Shown piece by piece: positions 33,990 through 45,264 of a stretch of DNA of 64,000 nt (position 1 is the first letter of the stretch; every line of letters starts with the position of its first letter). Source of the DNA: Eleusine coracana subsp. coracana (Eukaryota > Streptophyta > Magnoliopsida > Poales > Poaceae); NCBI GenBank assembly GCA_032690845.1, contig CM064426.1, forward strand, positions 65,014,631 through 65,078,630, given 5' to 3'. The translations under genes and the position numbers were made by a program. The notes below the pieces were generated by a model. The model did not search any database and was not told where the DNA came from. It worked only from the letters and a program-made list of their open reading frames with translations.

Positions 33990-35231
33990 CAAAGCTTAAC
34001 TTGTTTTATAGGACTATGTCTCCGGAGGGTCAAGTTGGATAATTGATAGTGGATGCACTAATCATATGACCGGAGACAAAAAGATGTTCAAGTCATTTGA
34101 GCCAAGTCACAACAACAATGAGTACATCACGTTTGGTGACAACGGAATGGGACAAGTACTAGGCTATGGTAAAGTCCCTCTCACTCCCCTGTATTCTCTT
34201 TCTAAGGTTATGCTCGTTGGCTATGATTGCTTGTTCAACGAATGTGGTGTGACCGTCTATAAGAGGAGTGATGGCTCGGTTGCTTTTAAGGGTGTGCTTA
34301 AAGGAAAGCTTTATGTTGTGAATTTCTCCATGGATGAAGCTAGACTTGGTACATGCTTATTAGCAAGGTCCAACATGGGGTGGTTGTGGCATAGAAGGCT
34401 TGCCCATGTTGGTATGAGAAATCTTCACAAACTCCAAAAGGGCGGCCACATCATAGGACTAACCGATGTTTGTTTTGAGAAAGATAGAATTTGTAGTGCA
34501 TGTCAAGCGGGAAAGCAAGTTGGAGCATCACACCCTGCGAAGAATGCGATGACCACCACAAGGCCATTGGAGATGTTGCACATGGACCTCTTCGGACCCG
34601 TCTCCTACATAAGCATTGGTGGTAACAAATATGGTCTTGTTATTGTTGATGATTTTTCTCGCTTCACATGGGTGTTCTTTTTGCATGATAAAGGTGAAGT
34701 GAAAGATGTGCTCAAGACGTTCATGAGGAGAGCACAAAATGAATATGAAGTGAAGATCATGAAGATAAGAAGTGACAACGGCACTGAGTTCAAGAACAAT
34801 CAAGTTGAAGAGTACCTTGATGAAGAAGGAATCAAGAATGAATTTTTGGCACCCTACTCCCCTAAAAAAAATGGGGTGGCCAAAAGAAGGAACCATACAC
34901 TCATTGAGATGGCAAGAACAATGCTTGATGATACAAGACGTCGGACCATTTTTGGGCCGAAGCCGTCAACACCGCATGCCATGCCTCCAACCGGTTATAT
35001 CTCCACCGACTCTTGAAGAAAACACCATATGAGCTACTAACCGGTAACAAGCCTAATATTTCCTACTTTCGTGTCTTTGGGAGCAAGTGTTTTATGCTAA
35101 ACAAGAAACCCAAGACTTCAAAGTTTGCTCTAAAAGTTGATGAAGGTTTCTTGCTTGGTTATGGATCAAATGTCATGCCTATCGTGTGTTCAACAAAACC
35201 ACCGGTTGTGTTGAAATTTTATGTGATGTGA
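33990..35231 (+). pseudogene. Protease and integrase of Sirevirus-1
   Basis: The protease motif SWIIDSGCTNHMTG (catalytic Asp in DSG) lies at about 34034-34075, shortly after stops that separate it from gag. Then come GWLWHRRLAHVGMRNLHKL and CSACQAGKQ (GAG-pre-integrase and HHCC finger), LHMDLFGPV (first Asp), IRSDNGTEF (second Asp) and PKKNGVAKRRNHTL. The last normally reads GVxERxN, so the catalytic Glu is Lys (AAA at 34882-34884). About 20 residues between the protease and the HHCC part seem to be missing (YSLSKVMLVGYDC). A frameshift near 34945 moves the reading to 35013-35231 (VFGSKCFMLN). Confidence 0.85.
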
Positions 35232-35480
35232 CATTTGATGAATCTAATAGCTCTCAAGAGGAGCAAGTTGCTATTGATGATGTAGATAATGAAGCTCCTA
35301 GAAATGCAATAAAAAGGATGGCCATTGGTAATGTGAGACCACAAGAAACATCAACTATTGAAAGTCAACCCTCTCCCTCAAGACAAAATCAACATCATGA
35401 AAATAAAGAAATCAATCATGCAAGTGGTCAAGATCAAGATGTTGGGGATCATGAACAAACATCAAGTGATGATTCTTAAA
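35186..35480 (+). pseudogene. Integrase C-terminal spacer of Sirevirus-1
   Basis: A 97-codon frame starts VFNKTTGCVEILCDVTFDES. This is the conserved end of the copia integrase region (usually YRVFNKRTGxVEExxDVxFDE), followed by a Gln/Ser/His-rich linker leading to the RT. It is separated by frameshift from 35013-35231 and by a TAA from the RT frame. Confidence 0.75.
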
Positions 35481-35542
35481 GACATGATCAAGAGATTGAT
35501 AAAGATGGTGGTCAAGGAAGCTCACATCCACCACACCCAAGA

Positions 35543-37201
35543 GTGCATCAAAATATACAACATGATCACCCCGTCGAGCAAATTCTTGGAGATATTGACA
35601 AGGGGGTAATCACTAGATCTCGAGTTAGTAATTTTTGTGAACATTACTCTTTTGTCTCTTCTATGGAGCCATTTAGGGTAGAACAAGCACTTGAGGATTC
35701 GGATTGGGTGATGGTCATGCAAGAAGAATTGAACAACTTCACAAGAAATGAAGTGTGGACATTGGAGGAAAGGCCAAAGAACAAGAATGTTGTGGGCACC
35801 AAATGGGTGTTTCGTAACAAACAAAACAAAGATGGTGTTGTGACAAGAAACAAGGCACGACTCGTGGCAAAGGGACATTCACAAGTGGAAGGTTTGGATT
35901 TTGATGAAACCTATGCCCCCGTAGCAAGGTTTGAATCTATTAGAATATTACTTGCTTTTGCTACTCACCATGATTTTAAGTTGTACCAAATGGATGTGAA
36001 AAGTGCATTCCTCAATGGGCCAATCAAGGAAGAGGTGTATGTGGAGCAACCACCAGGCTTTAAAGACCCAAAGTATCCTAATCATGTTTTCAAGCTCCAT
36101 AAGGCGCTCTATGGGCTCAAGCAAGCTCCAAGAGCATGGTATGAATGCCTTAGGGATTTTCTTATTAAAAAGGGTTTTGTCATTGGCAAGGCCGATGCAA
36201 CCCTCTTCACCAAGCATTTTGGCAATGATATCTTTGTGTGCCAAATATATGTCGATGACATTATATTTGGTTCTACTAACCAAAACTTTTCTGATGAGTT
36301 TAGCAAGATAATGACCAAGAGGTTTGAGATGTCCATGATGGGGGAGTTGACATACTTTCAAGGCTTACAAGTGAAGCAACTCAAGGAGGGCACCTTCATA
36401 TGTCAAGCCAAGTATACTCAAGACTTACTGAAGAAGTTTGACATGGACAAGGCCAAGCCCATCAAAACTCCTATTCCAACAAATGGACACATTGACCTCA
36501 ACAAAAAGGACAAACCCGTTGATCAAAAGGTATACCGCTCCACGATAGGCTCTTTGCTTTATCTTTGTGCATCTAGGCCCGATATCATGCTTAGTGTGTG
36601 TATGTGTGCACGATTTCAAGCCGCTCCTATGGAGTGTCACATGGTGGCCGTTAAAAGAATCATGAGATATTTGGTTCATACACCTAACCTAGGGCTTTGG
36701 TACCCTAAGGGTTCAAAGTTCAACCTTTTAGGCTATTCCGATGCGGATTATGCCGGGGATAAGGTAGATAGAAAGAGCACCTCCGGGACGTGCCAATTCT
36801 TGGGTAGGTCCCTAGTGTCATGGTCATCTAAGAAACAAAATTCCGTTGCACTTTCTACCGCCGAAGCGGAGTATGTTGCAACCGGTAGTTGTTGTGCACA
36901 ACTACTTTGGATGGGACAAACTCTAAGGGACTACGGTTACAAGTTGAACCGTGTTCTACTCCTATGTGACAATGAGAGTGCCATAAAGCTTGCTTATAAC
37001 CCCATTGAGCATTCACGCACAAAGCATATAGATATCCACCATCATTTTTTGAGAGATCATTCTATCAAGGGGGGTATAGAAGTGAGTCATGTGAGAACCA
37101 AAGATCAATTAGCCGATATATTCACCAAGCCACTAGATGAGAAAAGATTTTGCTATCTTAGGAGTGAACTAAATATTCTTGACTCTAGCAATGTGATGTA
37201 G
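35543..37201 (+). CDS. Reverse transcriptase-RNase H of Sirevirus-1 (open frame)
   Basis: The 552-codon frame has no internal stop. It contains [73 protein letters not shown] (YVDD active site), then RNase [56 protein letters not shown] and [10 protein letters not shown]. It ends at the TAG after SNVM. The protein would copy element RNA to DNA and remove the template. It is the part of the former polyprotein from the end of integrase onward, so the first codon is not a true start. It is among the best-preserved genes in the window. Confidence 0.92.
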   Translation: MHQNIQHDHPVEQILGDIDKGVITRSRVSNFCEHYSFVSSMEPFRVEQALEDSDWVMVMQEELNNFTRNEVWTLEERPKNKNVVGTKWVFRNKQNKDGVVTRNKARLVAKGHSQVEGLDFDETYAPVARFESIRILLAFATHHDFKLYQMDVKSAFLNGPIKEEVYVEQPPGFKDPKYPNHVFKLHKALYGLKQAPRAWYECLRDFLIKKGFVIGKADATLFTKHFGNDIFVCQIYVDDIIFGSTNQNFSDEFSKIMTKRFEMSMMGELTYFQGLQVKQLKEGTFICQAKYTQDLLKKFDMDKAKPIKTPIPTNGHIDLNKKDKPVDQKVYRSTIGSLLYLCASRPDIMLSVCMCARFQAAPMECHMVAVKRIMRYLVHTPNLGLWYPKGSKFNLLGYSDADYAGDKVDRKSTSGTCQFLGRSLVSWSSKKQNSVALSTAEAEYVATGSCCAQLLWMGQTLRDYGYKLNRVLLLCDNESAIKLAYNPIEHSRTKHIDIHHHFLRDHSIKGGIEVSHVRTKDQLADIFTKPLDEKRFCYLRSELNILDSSNVM

Positions 37202-37702
37202 AGGATGTGCACATCTGAATGGTGATTGTTTTGGTAGTACAAAACTATTGCTTTATGTCAGAAACCTATTATTCGTGCTATTGTTATTGGTTTTTGATCG
37301 CTAGATCAAATCTTGTCAAAATATGGTCATTGTTATGTATTGTTGATTGTTGGATGACCAAATGTTGTCAAGATTTTTTTTTGTCCATCAAAACTATTTT
37401 TGAAAATTTCCAATCCCATCTTGGCTGAGAATCTGTTGCATCCGTTCTCTCTGGCGTCGGACAAGTCCGGAGGCATCGGACAAGTCTGACGGGTCGGACA
37501 AGTCCGACGTCCATCGGACAAGTCCAACGGTCCACCTTTCACCCCTTTAACCCAGCCCGACTTACCCCTTCAGTCAACACCCCCTCATTCACCTCCTTCA
37601 CGTTCTCTCTCCAAAAGAACTCCCCCAAAGGCGTCCCCAAGGCGATCTCCCTCTCCCACCATCCATTGGAGCAAGTTTGGAGGCCAAGAGGTCCTCCTCC
37701 AT
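37202..37702 (+). other. Post-pol spacer with four-copy palindrome array and start of ORF3
   Basis: Four copies of tcggacaagtc start at 37457, 37476, 37494 and 37514 (spacing 18-20), several extended to the palindrome cggacttgtccg type found in the LTR. The last 100 bases have an open frame (SKRTPPKASPRRSPSPTIHW) that probably is the start of the third ORF, interrupted by the Tekay insertion at 37703. Confidence 0.55.
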
Positions 37703-40612
37703 TCTAACACCCTCATTTTCAATTTTTAAGTATTTTAAAATTTTGAATGTTGCACTCATGCTGGTTAGCTGCACTAGGGTTTTATTGCTCGAAAAATCCA
37801 TTTAAAATCCCGAATAGGACTCGTGTTGGTTTGATTTTAGGAGAGAGAGAGAGAGAAATTAAAAAGAGAGAAAAAAAAGAAAGCTAGGCTTGGCTCTTCG
37901 GCCGAATCTCCCTCTCCTGGGCCCATTCTCTTTTCTTCCCCTTCCCCTCCTCTCACTTCCCCCGCCTAGGCCTCTTTTCCCCCTGCGGCCCAGCTCCCTC
38001 TCCCGGCCTGCCCGCGCACAGCGCTGCTGGCCCAGCCACCTTGCCAGCCCTGCCCGCTCGGCCCACTTCGCGCCTCGGCCCACCCCGCGCCCGCGCCCGC
38101 CCCCGCGAACCCTAGCCCGAGCCGCGCCGCTCACGCTGCCGCCTCCCCGTCTCGGTGTGCGTGCGAAGGCAACCTCGGCCCACGCGCCTCTTAAATACCG
38201 GACCCCACCCTCCTCTGCTCCGTTTTTCCCAAGCTTTGCCGCCTCTCGCGCCCCCGCGAACCCTAGCACTGCCGCCGGATTCCGCCACCGAGCGCCGCCG
38301 CCGCTGTCGCTTCGAGCTGCCGCCTCCGGCCACCTCGCCGCGCCGTGCTTGTTCTGGTGAGCTCCCCTCCCCTCGCCGCCCCGTTGCCCCGCCTCCGCAC
38401 CGCCCCGCGCGCCGCTGCCGCGAGCTCCGGGAGCTGGCAATGGCCGCCACCGTCGGTGGTCCACGGTGGACCCGTGGACCACGGGTCAACGGCCGATTCA
38501 CAACCCCGTGGACCTAGTCCATGGGTTTTTAGTTAATTAGTTAATAAATAAATAAATAAATTTTTGAATAATAGTATATTCTGTTTATTTTACGATTAGG
38601 CCCCCAATCTTTCTGGAAATTAGGTTTAGGTCCTAATAATTTTTCAGAAACCCCCTAAACTTATTTCATTTTATATTTTATATTTTATAAAGAATATACC
38701 TTTTCTGTTATTTTACATTTTAACCCCTGAACTTATTTTTAATTATATTTTGGTCCTATAATTTTTCACTTACACCCCTCAACTTTTTATTAATTACAAT
38801 TTAGTCCTTAACTTTTTACACTTTAGTCCCTAAACTTTTTCATAATTACAAATAAGTCCTTGATCATGCTATTTAGGTTAGTTTTGCAGTTTAGCCCCTA
38901 GAACTTCAAATGCTCATAACTTTTTACTCGTAACTCGGATTGAGGCGATTCTTGCGCTCACGCGATCATAGCAACGCGTACTTTTTCTTAGTATAGTTTT
39001 CATTGTAGTTTGTTATTCTGTGGTGTGTTGTTTCTTAGTATGTTCGTATGCTTGTCTTTCCGGTGTGACGTTAGTAGACGACCAGCAGTTGGAGAACTTT
39101 CAGGACCTCCAGCCAGAAGACTTTGAGCAGCAGTAGCAAGGGGAACCAGGCAAGTGTCCTTGATGCATTCTGAACCTATGTTTTACATTTCTCTCTATCT
39201 CTATGCATGTTAATATTGAATCCCATGTGTCATATCATGTTCCATATTATTCCTTGTCGCCTGGGTTCTGGTGTAGCTTATTAGTATGGGTACGTCATGC
39301 TTAGTTTGCTATGTCGGGAATGGAAGTGTCTATTGTTAATCTTGACTAATGATTCACTCTAACATAATGATCTTAAGGGATGGGTAATCCTTCGTAGCAA
39401 CATGGAACCTATGTGATCTAAGCAGGAGGATGGCAAGGATGGTGCGGGTATGCACGTGTACTCGGTATAGTACTGTGAGATTGTGGTGGTACCTGCTTGG
39501 GATCACAAGAGTAGTTTATGGAGCGGCCACCTAGGAAAATAGTGCAAAGCACAGGGCTGATATGGGTAGGCTTGGTTTAGTATCGAGATGTCTTCCCAGT
39601 TTTGTGAGCAGTCGAGGAAGGAGGACGGGACGGTTTAATCTCGGACTCAGGCGATGGACGGTTTACTCCTAGCCACGGTGCCAGAGGGGGCTTCTGTAGG
39701 AACGGTTTAATTCCGCAGCAGTGAAACCTTAGCGTGGATTGCTTGCAAGCTGGGAAGCGCTCTGAAAGACCTTGTGGTGATCTCTTGGCCTCACACCTAC
39801 GGTAGTGTGATTTGGGCAACAGGGAGACTTTAGTCACTGACGGGTGACGAAATCACCAACCTGTGGGTAAAGTTGTGCAACCTCTGCAGAGTGTCAAACT
39901 GTTATAATAGCCGTGCTCACGGTCATGAGCGGCCTGGATCCTCACACATTTAGGATGGTGGTCTATGGGTGGACTTGATGGGTAGCCAAGTTTGGTTTGC
40001 TACAGGCGGTGTTATCTGTAGTGTGGTTTCATATGGGCGGTTTAACCCATGGTTTGCTACAGGTGGTGTAACATGTAGTGTGGTTTCCTATGGGCGGTTT
40101 AACCCATGGTTGGTTACAGGTGGTTTAACCTGTAGTGTTGGACAGATGAGATAACTGGTGGGAACTTTTCACCTAGTAAATAGGATGGCTTTTCTACTAG
40201 GTGTAGGTGCTCATTTATGCAATTGAACCATTGTGTTAGCGTTTCTTTTATTAAGCTTGCATGTCATATTTTCCCCCACTTGCTGAGTACGGCATGTGCT
40301 CACCCTTGCTATTTCCCTTTGTTGTTGTACTATAAACTACTGCTCAGAAGATGGAGATACGGACTACATTGATGAAGACTACTACTAGGCGTGCGTGCCC
40401 CAGGTCGATTGCCTGTGGAGTTATGGTGTTTTCCGCTGCTATTTAGTTTGAGAGTCGTTTCAGTCTTTAACAATTATTTATGTAATAACGGTACATTGTA
40501 ATAATGACATTGGTTATACTGTTATTCACTTTTACTGTCGATATATGTGAAACTTGTTCCTGGGTACACATATGATTAGCACTCGGTTTTGTCCTTAAAA
40601 TCGGGTGTGACA
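37703..40612 (+). repeat. 5' LTR of the Tekay element (2.9 kb)
   Basis: It begins TCTAACACCC (TGTAACACCC with one change) and ends GGGTGTGACA. It has a C-rich part at 37900-38420, then AT-rich runs. Its first 1670 bp match the 3' LTR. Both GC-rich parts give long accidental ORFs on both strands that I do not regard as genes. Confidence 0.88.
39996..40141 (+). repeat. 57-bp tandem repeat in the Tekay 5' LTR
   Basis: Units start at 39996, 40053 and 40110 (partial), each with tttgctacagg or a variant, tgtagtgtggtttc and gggcggtttaacccatgg. The period of 57 is a multiple of three, so one frame stays open across it, but nothing else suggests coding. Confidence 0.85.
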
Positions 40613-40616
40613 GAAG

Positions 40617-40628
40617 TGGTATCAGAGC
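40617..40628 (+). other. Primer-binding site of the Tekay element
   Basis: TGGTATCAGAGC begins 5 bases after the LTR end and matches the complement of the initiator tRNA-Met 3' end exactly. Confidence 0.88.
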
Positions 40629-40839
40629 CGTGTCCACCATAGGACGCTAGCTTAGATAGAGTGGTCGTATCTTAGAGATTATTTTACCTATATTACCATA
40701 AAACTATTTCCAAAACTTTTGGCTTCTATCTTTGTTTTTCACTCCTTGTTGCCTACCTTTTTTTTGTTGCTTTATTATCTTTTAGTTTATAAAAGTCTTG
40801 CTAACTTTTCTTTCTTTCACTCTTTTCAAAATTTCATAG

Positions 40840-41542
40840 ATGGCTACGGGGCATCCCAGCTCCTTAGTTTCCACCAGGCGCCCTTTGGATGACGCATCCA
40901 GTGGTGGAGCAGCACTCAGATGGACGACACTGTGGCTACTACCCGAGGACACTACGGGGCATACTTCAGGGACTCGGCTACAGCACCCCACCGCTTTACA
41001 TCGGCACCAAGATGCCCATTCAAGGAGACCGCTACAAGTGGGAAGTGCGAGTGGTGCTTTACGAGAAGGCTACAGACGATGGACACCAGCACACTCAGCG
41101 CGTACACCACACTTTTGACGCCGGGATTCGTGATGCAGCCCGTCGTGCTTTGGAGGTTCTTCGTCATGAGGAGGATGAGGATCTTCATGACACTCAGTAT
41201 GCTCACTTTCCGTAGAGGCCCAGTGGCAGCTTGCACAATCGTATGATGTCTGTGGGAAGCAACAACAACTTGACACGGCTGCCAGAACAAGTCCACCTCT
41301 CTTCAGCCATGGACGAGGACTACTACGAGGCCCTTGATGAGATCAATGACCTCTGCAGGCTGTACAAGGAGCAGGAGGAGAGGATCAGGTTGCTGGAGAA
41401 TGATGGAGTTTCTGATGATGAGGACCCAGAGAGGCGCCAACCCCAGTGCCACCGAGTTCCCCTCTTTGCATTGATCTTTGGATGGATGAAGCCGACAAGT
41501 AGGATGACCAAGATGAGGATGGCGAGGAGTAGCCTTCGTTAG
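40840..41542 (+). pseudogene. Accessory ORF between LTR and gag, Tekay element
   Basis: An ATG at 40840 follows the primer site by about 210 bases. The conserved-looking reading lies in another frame: 40889-41215 (YYPRTLRGILQGLGYSTPPL, YKWEVRVVLYE, FDAGIRDAARRALEVLRHEE, YAHFP), then after a TAG 41231-41542 (DEDYYEALDEINDLCRLYKE, an acidic coiled-coil-like part). The alternation of strands followed by an Ala-rich helix recalls a small double-stranded-RNA-binding-type fold, and similar upstream ORFs occur in some grass Tekay-like elements, as far as I recall. Function is unknown. A frameshift near 40880 and one stop break it. Confidence 0.45.
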
Positions 41543-41868
41543 GGAAGTCTTTTGAGTCATGAGGATAGGTCTTTAGTTATCGATTAGAGTCGAGTCTTAT
41601 CTATGTAATAGTTTAACGAGAGAGAGCTTTAGATTAGCACGTCCTCCTGTTTGGTTTGCTAGTGTGAGTGGTGTGATGAGTGTGATTTGGATTTTTGCAT
41701 GAGTGTGCTTGTGTTGTAAGGCATGTCTTGCAACACACTTATCTTTTATATTTTTAATAAAGAATAGTAGTTTGGGGATATATCTTTGTCTACCTCTTTT
41801 ATTTTGCACCTTTATCTTGTGGCTCTGCTTCATCATATCTTTGCAACCCATTTTTGTCTGACCGTATT
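41543..41868 (+). other. Untranslated spacer before Tekay gag
   Basis: There is no supported ORF; the sequence turns AT-rich. It separates the accessory ORF from gag. Confidence 0.4.
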
Positions 41869-43089
41869 ATGAATCTACACCAGATGGTAAGAGGAAACTG
41901 TAACGCAAACAACAACCGGGAGGAACTGGAGTAGCCACCTCCGTAGATCTCTATGGAGCAACTCATGGCTATGCAGACACAACTTCTCCAGACCATGCAT
42001 TAGACTTTAGTGCAACAACAGAACAACAATGTCAGAGGAGCTGCACCGCAACCTAGAGACAAGCTTGGAGACTTCCAGCGGACCAAGCCTCCAACTTTCT
42101 CTCACTCTGTGGAACCCATGGATGCGGATGACTGGCTAAAGACCACTGACAAGAAGCTACAAGTTGCACAATGCAACAACAGGGAGAGGGTGTTGTTTGC
42201 TACACACCAGCTTGTGGGACCCGCTGCTGATTGGTAGGATGCTTATGTTGCAGCTCATGAGGAGCCAGATAGTATTAACTGGCAAGAGTTCCAGAACAGC
42301 TTTAGGTCTCACCATGTGCCTCAGGGAGTGATGAGACTGAAGAAGAAGGAGTTCCAAGATCTGAAGCAGGGATCCATGACAGTGAGTGAGTATGTTGCAC
42401 GCTTCACCCAGCTATCTAGGTATGCCCCAGGAGAAGTGGACACAGATCAGAAAAAGTGTGAGTGTTTTCTAGATGGGTTGAATAATGGCCTTGCCTATGC
42501 TCTAGAGGCTCGTGACTATGCGAACTTTCAGGAGATGGTGGATAAAGCTCTAGTCCTAGAGAAACGAAGGGCGAAGATGGATAGCAAGCGCAAGATGGGG
42601 CAACCGGGTCAGCAAGGAGGCAGCAACACTCGGCCTCGCATTGGATCATCTTCTGGTGGGCCTGTATTCCGCTCTGGACAGCATAGTGGACAGCAGAGGA
42701 CTCAACCTACGGGCCAAGGGTTCTTCACTCCTCAGCGTCAGGTTCAGCGTCCCGCTTACCAGACCCCTCGTCCTACTATGACCGCCCCGCCAAAGACCAA
42801 CAACGGACCGAGCCCTACCAATGGAGGAGCGTGCTATCGTTGTGGTGACCCAGGACATTTCACCAATAAATGTCCCCAGAGACGCCTAGACCAGACCCCA
42901 GCCCCAGGTGGGAACACTGCTCCTAACCGCAATGTGAACTGTGCACCAACGCAAGCCAGACAGAACCAAGCTCGTGCTTGTGTCAATCATGTGGCTGTTG
43001 ATGATGCTCAAGAATCTCCAAATGTCGTCCTCGGTACGTTCCTCGCAAATGATAATCATGCAGTTGTCTTATTTGATTTTGGAGCATAA
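41869..43089 (+). pseudogene. Gag of the Tekay element
   Basis: An ATG at 41869 opens the frame, which has stops at about 41932 and 42001 before 42010-42237 (KPPTFSHSVEPMDADDWLKT, LVGPAADW). After a TAG (Trp usual), 42241-43089 continues: VPQGVMRLKKKEFQDLKQGS, YVARFTQLSRYAPGEV, YRCGDPGHFTNKCPQRR with Cys before Tyr (CX2CX4HX4C knuckle). The order retrotransposon gag domain, Gln/Pro-rich linker, knuckle is normal for chromoviruses. Gag would assemble the particle. Four stops disable it. Confidence 0.85.
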
Positions 43090-43503
43090 CATTCCTTCAT
43101 ATCTGCTGCTTTTGTTCAAAAACACAACCTACCCATATCCATGCTATAGAATAGGATGATTGTTAGCTCTCTTGGGGGAGAGATGGAGGCAAGGCATGTT
43201 TGTCCTAAGGTAAACCTTAAGATAAGGGGGGTAGGCTTCTCCGCCAACCTCATTGTGCTTGAGTCAAAGGTGATCGATGTGATTCTTGGGATGGATTGGT
43301 TGAGCAGGCATAAGGGACTTATCGATTGTTCCAAGAAAGCAGTGAAGCTCACGTCTAGTACCGGGAAGGAATTGGAGTATGTGGCTGATGCATTGCTCAC
43401 TAACAAGGGAGCAATCAACCGAGTGAAGTTGAATCAATTGGATGTGGCCTTGACCCAAGATATCCGGGTGGTATGCTAGTTTCCTGATGTTTTCCCAGAG
43501 GAG
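43051..43503 (+). pseudogene. Aspartic protease of the Tekay element
   Basis: The active-site stretch reads VVLFDFGA, a TAA, then HSFISAAFV. The usual sequence is LFDSGASHSFI, so Ser after the catalytic Asp is Phe and the Ser after Ala is a stop. Downstream are IVLESKVIDVILGMDWLSRH (ILGMDWL, the protease C-terminal signature) and a stop at about 43477 before [11 protein letters not shown], the linker to RT. It would process the polyprotein; two lesions sit in or next to the active site. Confidence 0.85.
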
Positions 43504-45231
43504 TTGCCAGGTATGCCGCCTGATCGAGACATCGAGTTTGTTATTGTGTTGATTTCTGGTACTGCACCTATATTTAAGCGACCCTATAGGATGGACACTA
43601 CCCAACTAGCTGAACTTAAGGAGCAAATACAAGAATTGTTAGATAAGGGATTTATCCGACCTAGTGCATCCCCATGGGGAGCCCCAGTTATCTTCGTCCT
43701 TAAGAAGGATGGTACCCAGAGGATGTGTGTAGATTATCGAGCCCTTAATGCTGTCACCATCAAGAACAAGGATCCACTGCCTAGGATAGATGACTTGTTT
43801 GATCAGTTGAGAGGAGCATGCGTTTTCTCCAAGATTGATTTACGTTCCGGGTATCATCAGTTGAAGATTCGGGCATCCGATATACCCAAGACCGCCTTCA
43901 CCACTCGGTATGGACTTTATGAGTATACTGTCATGTCCTTTGGATTGACTAATGCCCCTACCTACTTCATGTATCTGATGAACAAGATATTCATGGAGTA
44001 CTTGGACAAGTTTGTGGTGGTGTTTATCGATGATATTTTGGTGTTCTCAAAGAATGAAGAAGAGCATGACGAGCACCTTCGTTTGGTATTGCAGAAGCTT
44101 CAGGAGAACCAGTTGTACGCAAAGCTAAACAAGTGTGAGTTTTGGCTCAAGGAGGTGTCTTTTCTTGGCCACATCATCTCCGCTGGAGGAGTGTCTGTGG
44201 ATCCTAGCAAAGTAGAAGATGTGTTAAGTTGGAATACGCCCCAGAATGTCACCGACATCCGGAGTTTCCTTGGATTAGCAGGATATTATAGGCGATTCAT
44301 AGAAGGGTTCTCCAAGATAGCCAAGCCTATGACGGAATTGTTGGAAAAGCTAAAGGATTTTGTGTGGACGCCTAAGCGTGAGGCGAGTTTCCAAGAGTTG
44401 AAGAAGAGACTTACGACGGCACCAATTCTGACCATGCCCGATATGGAGAAACCTTTCTCCATTTATTGTGATGCTTCTGGACAAAGCCTAGGATGTGTGC
44501 CCATGCAAGAAGGTCATGTGGTCGCGTATGCTTCGAGGCAATTGAGAAAGCACGAGGAGAAGTACCCCACTCATGACCTGGAGTTAGCAGCAGCGGTTCA
44601 TGCTCTCAAGATATGGAGGCACTACCTCATTGGAAAGCGGTGCGAGATCTATTCGGACCACAAGAGTTTAAAGTACATATTCACTCAACCGGACCTCAAT
44701 CTTAGGCAACGTCGGTGGTTGGAACTCATCAAGCATTATGACCTAAATATCAACTATCACCCAGGAAAGGCCAATGTTATAGCGGATGCTTTGAGTAGGA
44801 GGTCACATTTGAGTATGCTTGCAGCGAGAGACATTCAGCCAGGATTGTACGAGGAGTTTGAGAAGCTTAACTTGGGATGGGTTGCTAATACTGAGGTAGT
44901 GACTATGGAAGTCGACTCAACCCTGGAGCATGACATCCGGAAGGGACAACTTGAAGATCCTAAGGTACAGGAGATCAAGCTCCAAATTGCAGAGGGCAAG
45001 GCTCCAGGCTTCACCGTAGATGATCTGGGAACCTTATGGTACAAGGAAAGGCTTTGTGTGCCAGACGTAAAGGAGATCAAGGAAGTAATGCTACAGGAGG
45101 CACATGAGTCGGCATACTCGATTCATCCAGGGAGTACTAAGATGTATCATGACCTTAAGAGTCGGTATTGGTGGTATGGTATGAAAAGAGTTGTCACTGA
45201 ATATGTTGCTATATGCGATGTTTGCCAATGA
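43504..45231 (+). CDS. Reverse transcriptase-RNase H of the Tekay element (open frame)
   Basis: The 575-codon open frame holds [66 protein letters not shown] (FIDD active site), [19 protein letters not shown], the RNase H motifs [38 protein letters not shown] and [10 protein letters not shown], then the integrase zinc finger [18 protein letters not shown] and CDVCQ. A TGA ends it where the frame should continue into integrase. It would make DNA from element RNA. The first Met is not a true start, since the frame is part of a polyprotein. Confidence 0.9.
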   Translation: MPGMPPDRDIEFVIVLISGTAPIFKRPYRMDTTQLAELKEQIQELLDKGFIRPSASPWGAPVIFVLKKDGTQRMCVDYRALNAVTIKNKDPLPRIDDLFDQLRGACVFSKIDLRSGYHQLKIRASDIPKTAFTTRYGLYEYTVMSFGLTNAPTYFMYLMNKIFMEYLDKFVVVFIDDILVFSKNEEEHDEHLRLVLQKLQENQLYAKLNKCEFWLKEVSFLGHIISAGGVSVDPSKVEDVLSWNTPQNVTDIRSFLGLAGYYRRFIEGFSKIAKPMTELLEKLKDFVWTPKREASFQELKKRLTTAPILTMPDMEKPFSIYCDASGQSLGCVPMQEGHVVAYASRQLRKHEEKYPTHDLELAAAVHALKIWRHYLIGKRCEIYSDHKSLKYIFTQPDLNLRQRRWLELIKHYDLNINYHPGKANVIADALSRRSHLSMLAARDIQPGLYEEFEKLNLGWVANTEVVTMEVDSTLEHDIRKGQLEDPKVQEIKLQIAEGKAPGFTVDDLGTLWYKERLCVPDVKEIKEVMLQEAHESAYSIHPGSTKMYHDLKSRYWWYGMKRVVTEYVAICDVCQ

Positions 45232-45264
45232 GTCAAGGCAGAATGTCAACGACCAGCAGGACTT

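Noticed and set aside
35522..36361. Minus-strand ORFs of 84-137 codons
   Set aside because: Shadows of the open RT-RNase H frame on the plus strand.
37859..38517. Long ORFs on both strands (up to 207 codons) rich in Arg, Gly, Ala and Pro
   Set aside because: They lie in the GC-rich part of the Tekay 5' LTR, are open in several frames at once and have low-complexity composition, which is expected by chance at this GC content.
39969..40154. 61-codon ORF with a 19-residue repeat
   Set aside because: Explained by the 57-bp tandem repeat in the LTR; the period is a multiple of three, so openness follows from one open unit.
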